A stretch of 31,629 bases of DNA from Acanthamoeba castellanii str. Neff (taxonomy: Eukaryota > Discosea > Longamoebia > Acanthamoebidae): the NCBI RefSeq assembly GCF_000313135.1, contig NW_004457620.1:183388-215016 (forward strand), written 5' to 3'. Below, one piece after another: positions 24,793 to 31,629 of this stretch. A model generated the notes under the pieces. It was given only the letters and a program-made list of their open reading frames with translations, had not been told where the DNA came from and did no database searches. How positions within the stretch are numbered: position 1 is the first letter of the stretch; every line of letters begins with the position of its first letter. The translations under genes and the position numbers were made by a program.

Positions 24793-27645
24793 TCAGGCGC
24801 GAGGGAACTTGGTGGTGATAGCATGCTTGAGGTAGTCAAAAAGTTCATGAAAGGCCATCTTGCTTTTGCTTGCACCACTTACCCAAGAGAACTGCAGCAT
24901 GTAGACGGGGCCTTGAGTTTGCATTACCTGCACTTGAAACTGGAACGCGGGGTCTGGCTTGGTTGTGGTCTGGAAGTCTGTCGCTCTGTCGCCGTCGGGT
25001 GCCGCCAGCACAGGAGGAGGACGAGGAAGCGGGACGTCCGTAGTGGAGGCCACGGTGGTTGTTTCAAGGCTGGTGGCATGCCAGAGCTGGTGGGTGAGGG
25101 AGACGAACTCTTCGAGGTGGCTCCTCGCCTCGAGCAGCTCCGCGTTACCGGGATCGTCTTCGAGAGCCCTCGTGACTTGCTCGTACTGGCCCAGATACAC
25201 CTGTAGTTCGGCGAGCCGCAGCGCCTCGGCGGTCTCCTCCTCCCGAGTGAGTGCCGACGCCTTGTAGCGCTCTGGCTCTTCTCCTCCTCCTTCTCGGTGT
25301 GCGAGAGGGGCCGTGTTGGCAGGCTGGGCTTGCTCAGTCAGCTTCTTCTCCTCGCGCCGCCGCCGCCGCCAGGTGTATTGGGTGGCTTCCGCGCGGAGGC
25401 GGAAGGGATCGTCGCAGAAGACCAGCGCGAGGCCCAGATCGCGGAAGAGCTCGTTCACGTGGGCCAGCAGGGCCGACGGATCGTTGGCCGACACGGCGAA
25501 GCACACCTCGTCCTTACCCCGCAACTTTTCGAGGGCCTTTGCCTTCTGCACAAGTCAAGGGGTTAAAAAAAGGGATGAGATTATGAATACATCTATCTGT
25601 CGATCTATCCACACAACACACGACACGCACGACACGCACGGAGAGATAGAGAGAGAAGTGCTTGTTTTGTTTGTTGAAAGAGGAAGCGGTACCGCTCTGT
25701 CCTCGAGGCCATCCTGCGTGAGCGACCACGCCAGGCCCCAGCGGGTGGTCTTGCCCTGGTAGAATGTCGTGGTGTGTACGTTGACAATCTGTGCATTCGC
25801 GCCGAACCCCCCCCCAACAATCCACTGTGCGGTGAGCTCAAAGGACTGCGGGTGCTCCCCAGCCAGGTGGAGGAGGAGAGGTGCACGCACCCCTTTGGCC
25901 GCAAGGGTCTTCAAGAGGGCGTTGAGGTCGCTCTTCTTCCCGAGCATGGAGGTGTACCACCTTGCGCCCCGCAATGTCAATTAATTGTAAGTACAAGGAC
26001 GCATCAGGAGCCAGCCTTTCGCGCGCCCCGCCCCGGACACACGTCGTCATGACCATTGGCTATTCTTGAGAAGAATAGGTGCAGAAGTCCCTAAATACAC
26101 ACACGACACACACGACACACACGACACACGACACACCACACACACGACACACACCACACACACTACACACACGACACACACCACAGGCACCACGTAAATA
26201 TGTATCTGGGAGGGGCATACCTGATGGTGTGACGGAGGACGAGACTTTCGTTGATCATGCGCTCCACGAACTGTACCTCGCCGCCGGCGGTGACCAGCTC
26301 ATTCGGCGTGCCTGTGCAGACGGTGCGCGGATTCTGGCAGGCCTCCTCGAGGTGCGCGAAGAAGGGCGGATTGCACATGCTGAACGCCAACTCCTCTCCC
26401 GGCCTCAGCGCACCTGTGGTGATACCGTACATGCACCAACACACACGACACACACACGACACACACACGACATGGCAAACGACCATAAACAATACACAGC
26501 ATTAGTGGCAAGCAAGCAAGCCAAAGGAGATAAGAGGGGGACACAGACACACCACACATCACACACGATGCGCGCGCGGTGGCGAATTTAAAGCCGGGCA
26601 GCCACGTGGTAGCAGCAGCGCAGCGCAGTGAGTACCTAGAAGAAGGTCGTCGGGGCGCGATTGGCGGAGCTCGATGGTGGCCTCCAGCCGGTTGAGGGCG
26701 ACGTTGTGGCGGGCATGCCGAAGCGACGTCTCGTCGATGTCCGTGGCGACGAAGCTCCATCCGTGGATCTTGGCCCCGAGAAGCGGGTAGATGCACGACG
26801 CACCCGTGCCTCTAAGGTTAGCCCAGCCCCATGCTCGATCAATCGGAGCCGGGGGCGATGGGGCACAACAAGCAGTGAGCTCACAGCCGGCTGGTGGTGG
26901 CTGATGGTGGCTGGTGGTGGCTGGTGGTGGGGGAGGAGAGATGCGCACATGTCGAGGCCTCGCACGCGGGTGTCGGGACCCGTGCAGAGCTGTGGGCTGT
27001 TGCGGTGGAGCAGATCGCGCAGCCAGTAGATGTAGTTGGCCCGATTGGGGACCGGCGGGCACAGCTGGTCAATGGGGATGTCCAGCTCCAGGTCGAAGTC
27101 GTTCTTGAGCAGCGCGTACGTCACCTCCCTTCCCCCCCCCCCATTTCAGCCAGCCCGCAACCCGCAACAACAAAGGCCTGGAATGAGCGGCAGCAGCAGT
27201 AGCAGCACTTCATGCCTGCCAGCCAGCGGACGGGGGGGGGTGCTGCGTACCTGGCGGCGTAGGGGTCCTTCCAGTCAATGCTTGCTGATCCGTAGTTGTT
27301 GGTGTACACGCTTGGGAAGAGGGGCGCGGATGCCGATGCAACACCACGCGACAACACACAAGAGAGCGAGTCAGCATCCTGGTGCTGCCCCTAATCCACC
27401 GAGGCAGGTTTTGGGTGGGGCTTAAAGAGGGAGAGGGGGAGGTACAAGGGACGCAAGGAGGGGAACGCTTCAGCGAGTACACGGAAGTCGGTGGTGCGGG
27501 CTTTGTAAACCGAGCTAGTGGCCGCGTTGCATCTCTCACTGCTGCTGCTGCCGCTGGAGCGTTGGGGTCGTCTGAGGTCCCCCTGGGCCTTGCGCTTACG
27601 GTGCCCTCCTGCGGGCGTTGTAGCTCCTGCGAACTCAGCCTCCAT
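24793..27645 (-). CDS. METTL16: METTL16-type RNA N6-adenosine methyltransferase
   Basis: SAM-dependent m6A writer that modifies U6 snRNA and structured mRNAs in animals, plants and fission yeast. Minus-strand exons: 27645-27446, 27310-27251, 27128-26949, 26811-26636, 26413-26221, 25960-25693, 25545-24793 (609 residues; human 562). Start MEAEFAGATTPAGGHRKRK, then the METTL16 N-terminal blocks YKARTTDFRVLAEAFPSL, IDWKDPYAAR and LELDIPIDQLCP. The SAM site is LDIGTGASCIYPLLGA. The catalytic NPPF is at about residues 220-223 (SMCNPPFFAHLEEA). IRWYTSMLGKKSDLNALL and FYQGKTTRWGLAWS are diagnostic. The C-terminus matches the two halves of the KA1-like VCR domain (VCFAVSANDPSALLAHV; LQFSWVSGASKSK). 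Between them lies a helical insert resembling the SPF30/SMNDC1 N-terminus. The TIR element begins just past the stop. Confidence 0.92.
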
Positions 27646-27948
27646 CCTTCTTCTGGCCGTACTTTTCTTGCGTTTGGTTTTTTGTATTTTTTTGTTGGGT
27701 TTTTTTTATCGTTAGGATGTACAACGTCACCACGAGAGAGCAAGAATGCGTGCGGCCTCCCGCACACCCAGCCCGATCCCGCGCGCCCACTTGCCACTGG
27801 CACACCTTCTCTCTCTCTCTCTCGTATGTGCGCGCTCTCTCTCTCTCTTCCACCTCCTCTTCCTGAGGCCCTGCGACGCTTGACCCGTGGCCGTGTTTCC
27901 GTCCGGATGCTGACGGCACGGGGCGGACGTTGTTGTTCTTGTTGTTGT
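27646..27948. other. Intergenic region between RhoGAP gene and METTL16
   Basis: Both flanking genes read leftward, so this holds the RhoGAP 3' UTR and the METTL16 promoter. It contains T-runs on the plus strand (27678-27708) and TC repeats (27810-27848). No coding signal was seen. Confidence 0.4.
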
Positions 27949-29800
27949 TTACTCGTCACCTCGCTGTTCGGCGTGTCTGAGTTCGATCTCGTTGAGGATG
28001 AGGTTGTGCAGGAACTGCACGGCCTTCTGCGACATGACAAGACCTTCCATGGGGTCGGATCCTGGCGGGTCGTACAAATTCGGGGCAACCACGATCGCTA
28101 CATACCACACAAGAAGGAAGGCGTGCGTGTGCGTGTGTGCGTGTGCGTGTGTGCGTGTGCGTGTGCGTGAGATCACGATGACACTCGTCGCGCCTACAAG
28201 GGGGAGAGGCACGCCCACGAGGAGGAGGAGGAGGAGGAAGAGGAGAGAGAGGAGGAAGGGGGTGGAAGTGGCTTACCAAGGTTCTGTTCGCTCATCTTGT
28301 TGTGCGCCTTGAGTGCGGCGACGTCGGCCATCAAATGCAGGAGCCAGCCAAGAAGGGATTTCTGGGGCTCCTGCAGCCCCTCGTAGGCGTCGATGCAGAC
28401 GTTGGGGTCCCCGCTGTGGAAGATCACCTCCGTGGGCAGCGCATTCAAAATCGGCACCGGCAGCTCACGGAACCACACCTGACCCAGGTCGTTGTGGCGC
28501 GACACAACACACAACACACAACACACACACAACCCGAAGAGCTTAGTCAGGGCTCCGAGGATGCACCGGTTAGTGGTTGTTGCGCCCAACGCATGGCCGC
28601 GCCATCGATGGTAGCGGGGACCGCGCGCGCAGACCGAACACTCACGAGACCGGCGGTGACATCGCGTTACCTTGAGTAAGTTGGCGATCGTGTTCATGTC
28701 GGCATCCTTGGCGTCGAAGGTCTTGGTGCGATTCATGTCGCCCTTGATTCGCTTCATTTCGTTTTGATCGCCCGCCAAACGGAAGATGCCCTCTTGGGAG
28801 AGGGCATCCTGATCCACCAGGGCCTCTCGCATTGACTTGAGGACCACTGGCACCTCGAACCCTGCGCCACCGCCCATCAGAGACCATGCCAAACCGCACG
28901 CACGCACGCACGCACGCAGCCAACAATTGTAACGCACCACAGTCCTCGGCAATCTCGAGGGCCATGGGATCGGCGCCGTAGACGCCCTGTTCAGTGTGAG
29001 TGCGCACGAGAAGGAAGAGGGTCTCCTCTTCGCCTGAAAAAAGGAAAAACGGGGAAGAGGAGGGGAGGAGAAGGAGAAGGAGAAGGGAGCGAGTTAGCAG
29101 CCAGCAGCATCCAACCCGTGTGTCGTCAGTGGAGGGGGGGGGTTCGCGCGTCGCGCTGGCGCTGCGGCAATGAAGGCGGGAAGGGGCGAGGCGAGGGAGC
29201 CGTGCCTCCGATGCGCAGGTTGACTCGAAAGTTGAGGCTCTCGGGCATGAGGAGGACCATCTTCACGCCAATTTTCTTGACGTTCTTCTTGCCTCCGTCG
29301 ATGGTACCCGAAGCGGGCTCGAAGCTGAGCTTGCACGACGCCGAGGGGATGGGGTCGAAGCGGAACTTGATCTTCTTCCCCGACTCGTTGGTTATGGTGA
29401 ACTGGTCCCGCACGATCTCGTTGAGAGGACAGGGCTCCTCGCCCAGGTTGAAATCGATAACCTCCTTGGACAACTGTAACACACACACACCACCACCACC
29501 ACCACCACCACGAGGACACAATGAGGAACACATTTGAAGGGTCCGGATGATCAGCTGATCTGTGCCCATCCGCGTGGGGTTAGGTAGGCGCTATACCACA
29601 ACATCCTTCTTCTTGCCTGGAGGAGATGGGAATGGGATGGTTAGATGGTTAGCAAGCATCCCTCAGAGGATTTGGGGGGGGGGCGGACCAAGGTTCAAAT
29701 CGGTGGGAGTCTCCTTCTTGGCGTTGGTGAGTCGGCTCTGAGCGAAAGCCTCGTCCGAGAAGGTGGCTGAACGGGCTTGTCTGGAGCTCTTGCCTCCCAT
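27949..29800 (-). CDS. ASH/MSP-like domain plus RhoGAP protein
   Basis: Predicted GTPase-activating protein for Rho/Rac. Minus-strand exons: 29800-29689, 29616-29597 (only 20 bases), 29473-29206, 29033-28941, 28861-28671, 28478-28277, 28097-27949; 344 residues with consistent phases. It starts MGGKSSRQ, a plausible N-myristoylation sequence. Residues about 40-150 (VIDFNLGEEPCPLNEIVRDQ, FTITNESGKKIKFRF) form an Ig-like beta-sandwich as in ASH or major sperm protein domains. The RhoGAP domain follows: VPVVLKSMREALVDQDAL, GIFRLAGDQ with the arginine finger at about Arg192, VWFRELPVPIL, HNKMSEQNLAIVVAPNL and SDPMEGLVMSQKAVQFLHNL. ASH-RhoGAP order recalls OCRL, but no inositol phosphatase precedes it. 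The intron 29034-29205 uses a GC donor (GAG|GCACGG). It is divergent from the Mei2-like gene. Confidence 0.88.
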
Positions 29801-29939
29801 GGGGACTCTTGGTGGTGGTGTACGTACCTTCTTCTCTGCGATCAGCCTTCAACGCTGTGTGCGGTCAAATATATTATTTATATTATTTATCATTTTTTCA
29901 TAGAGCCGCTGCGGCAGTTGAGCAATCATCAAGACGACC
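29801..29939. promoter_or_regulatory. Shared divergent promoter of RhoGAP and Mei2-like genes
   Basis: Start codons face away across 139 bases. The centre (about 29866-29900) is strongly AT-rich (AAATATATTATTTATATT), unlike any nearby coding DNA, and may act as a TATA-like or nucleosome-free core for both directions. Confidence 0.5.
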
Positions 29940-31629
29940 ATGCAGCGAGTACCGCGTTACGATCCCTATGCGCGTCCGCCCCAGCAACATGCGGTGCCAC
30001 ATGGAGCCGCTGGGCACCAGCGAGAAGCAGAGCATAGCAATCCGCTCAGTTACGCCCAGCCAGGCGTAGCTACTTCCACACCTTATGAAGCTTCCTACGA
30101 ACCTGGTGGACCCTCTCGCTTTGGTAGTCTCCCCTCGTCACCATTCTTCTTGCTGGGTCCTATTTATTTTGTCCTTGAAATCCCCCTTCCCCCTTCCCCT
30201 CAAATTGATCGTTGTTCTTCAATTGTGCGTCCTCTGCACCTTCCCCCCCGGTGGGGGTTGGATGTGGGTTTCATAAATTTTCGTTGTTTGTTGCCCGCGA
30301 GATGGTGAGTGGCCGGGGGTTCTCATGGCCGCGTGGGTGGAGGAGGAGGCGGAGGCGGAGGCGGAAGGGGATTCGTGCGAGGGAGCGGAGGTCACGGAGG
30401 GTCGAGGGAGCGAGAGTGGGAGCGAGACCGCCACCGCGAGAGAGGCAGCCGGGAGAGGGATGGCGTGGCGGCTGCCTCATCGTCCGGAAGTGGTGGTGCT
30501 GCGCCGCCCGAGCAGCAGAGTCGTACTCTGTTTGTTCGCAATGTCTCCTACAACACGTCCGAGCGCACCCTCATGGACCTCTTCAAGAAGTACGGCGAGA
30601 TCAAGCGCGTGTTCAACCTCATCGACAAGCGCGGCATGGCCTTCATCACCTACGTAACCCCACCCACCCACCCACCCACAATCCTCCCTCCCCCCAATGG
30701 GGGGCATGTTGCATGAGGAGCGAGAATTCGTCCCCCACTCCACTTCCCGGAGAGAGTGAGAGATCACGTTTCTGAATGGGTTGCACCCGCGGTGTGGTTG
30801 ACCAACGCACGGGCGTTGCGTGTCGTGTCGTGTCGTGTGTTCGGAGCAGTACGACATCAGAGACGCGCAGGAGGCCAAGAGGGATCTGCAGGGATACGAC
30901 TTTGAGGGCCGACCGGTGTGTGATTCTCCCCCCCCCCCGCCACCACCGCCAACTGTGCCGCTGCCTGTCTGTGGGCCCGCCACAGCGCGCCTCCACGTCC
31001 TTTTATTTATTTATTTATTTATCATTTATCAACACAACATTGTCGTTATGGAATGGCCTCTTACGAATTGCCCGTCTGGCGTGCAGCTGGACATTCACTA
31101 CTCGATACCACGCGACGACGAAGACCAGGCCAAGAACGAGGAGAACAACGTCGTGCACCCTCTCCCATCCCCCTTCTCCCATCCCAACCCCAATCTCTCC
31201 TCTGTGCTGCTGCTGCTCACGCGCGCGATATCCCTCGCGCTCACCCCACCCACCCACCACCCACCTCCCACCACCCACCACCGCAATACACAGAGCACCG
31301 TCTTTGCGCGCCTGCGGGGCGGGACGGGTCCCCTCAGGGACAAACCGCCCATGACCAACCGGGAGGTGAAGCGTCTGTTCGAGGAATGGGGCTCCGTCAA
31401 GGAAGTGCGCGAGTGCCGCGGCAAACCTTTGTACCCCACCCCCCCACCCCCTGCGCCCCTACAACGATAATGATTCTGAATTGTAATGCGCGCAGCCAGA
31501 AGTTTGTGGAGTTCTACGACATTCGACACTCGGAAAAGTACTTTGACCGCGATACGCGACACCACACACACGGCACGCATGGCACACACAACGCACGCAC
31601 GTACCACACACACACACACACAACGCACG
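29940..31629 (+). CDS. Mei2-like RRM RNA-binding protein (3' partial)
   Basis: RNA-binding protein of the Mei2/AML family known from fission yeast, plants and protists. Exons in view: 29940-30123, 30310-30653, 30850-30915, 31087-31149, 31294-31430 and 31496 to beyond the window. Start MQRVPRYDPYARPPQQH. Next a Gly-rich then Arg/Glu-rich segment. RRM1 has RTLFVRNVSYNTSERTL, KRGMAFITYYDIRDAQEAK and LDIHYSIPRDD, the last being a hallmark of Mei2-like proteins. RRM2 begins STVFARLRGG and continues NREVKRLFEEWGSVKEVREC then QKFVEFYDIRHSEKYF. The typical C-terminal third RRM lies outside the window. In other proteins of this family RRM1-RRM2 spacing and the YSIP motif are similar. The end of the last visible exon is not determined; the terminal CA-rich bases look intronic. 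Confidence 0.87.

Noticed and set aside
26099..26186. Telomere-like array
   Set aside because: The CACGACA/CACAC repeats are irregular, lie inside a METTL16 intron and recur in other introns, so they are microsatellites.

Overview
The window is nuclear DNA from an intron-rich, GC-rich protist, most likely an amoebozoan of the Acanthamoeba type. Nine protein genes lie in 31.6 kb, and eight of them are cut by introns of roughly 70 to 400 bases. About half of the 5' splice sites I placed read GTAC, and introns are packed with CA/TG, CACGACA and homopolymer microsatellites. All identifications come from reading the translations by eye. Exon borders were chosen by splice consensus, conserved family residues and reading phase, and every multi-exon model that ends inside the window adds up to a whole number of codons.

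Layout. 1-2566 (+): the 3' part of a tepsin/MTV1-like AP-4 accessory protein. 2686-7165 (-): ATG7, the autophagy E1. 7333-11244 (+): SEL1L/HRD3, the ER-associated degradation (ERAD) adaptor, head-to-head with ATG7 across 167 bases. 12210-15629 (+): a protein with a very long charged ER/K helix made of fourteen exact-length 40-residue repeats and a C-terminal villin headpiece. 15739-18227 (-): a Reb1/TTF-I-like Myb protein, divergent from 18427-20547 (+), an intronless DDX5/Dbp2 helicase with an RS-rich N-terminus. 21264-22519 (+): the PP2A catalytic subunit. 22731-24753: an AT-richer insertion with about 370-390 bp terminal inverted repeats, two perfect hairpins and a dead Ty1/copia protease fragment. 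24793-27645 (-): METTL16, the U6 snRNA m6A methyltransferase. 27949-29800 (-): a small ASH/MSP-like plus RhoGAP protein with an N-myristoylation-type start. 29940 to the window end (+): a Mei2-like RRM protein, cut off at the edge.

How the genes relate. Most are housekeeping genes in a compact arrangement: three divergent pairs share 139-199 base promoters and two convergent pairs are about 110-120 bases apart. Three neighbours concern membrane traffic and quality control (tepsin, ATG7, SEL1L), and the shared ATG7/SEL1L promoter carries an exact TGACGTGG, the UPR-element core of animals. Several others concern RNA (DDX5, METTL16, Mei2-like) or rDNA/DNA binding (Myb), but no operon-like system is implied.

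The most unusual items are the headpiece protein with its indel-free 120-base repeat array, the long-TIR element, a METTL16 whose split KA1-like C-terminal domain carries an SPF30-like helical insert, the AP-4 ear-binding motif preserved in the tepsin candidate, and three GC-AG introns that all begin AG|GCAC.
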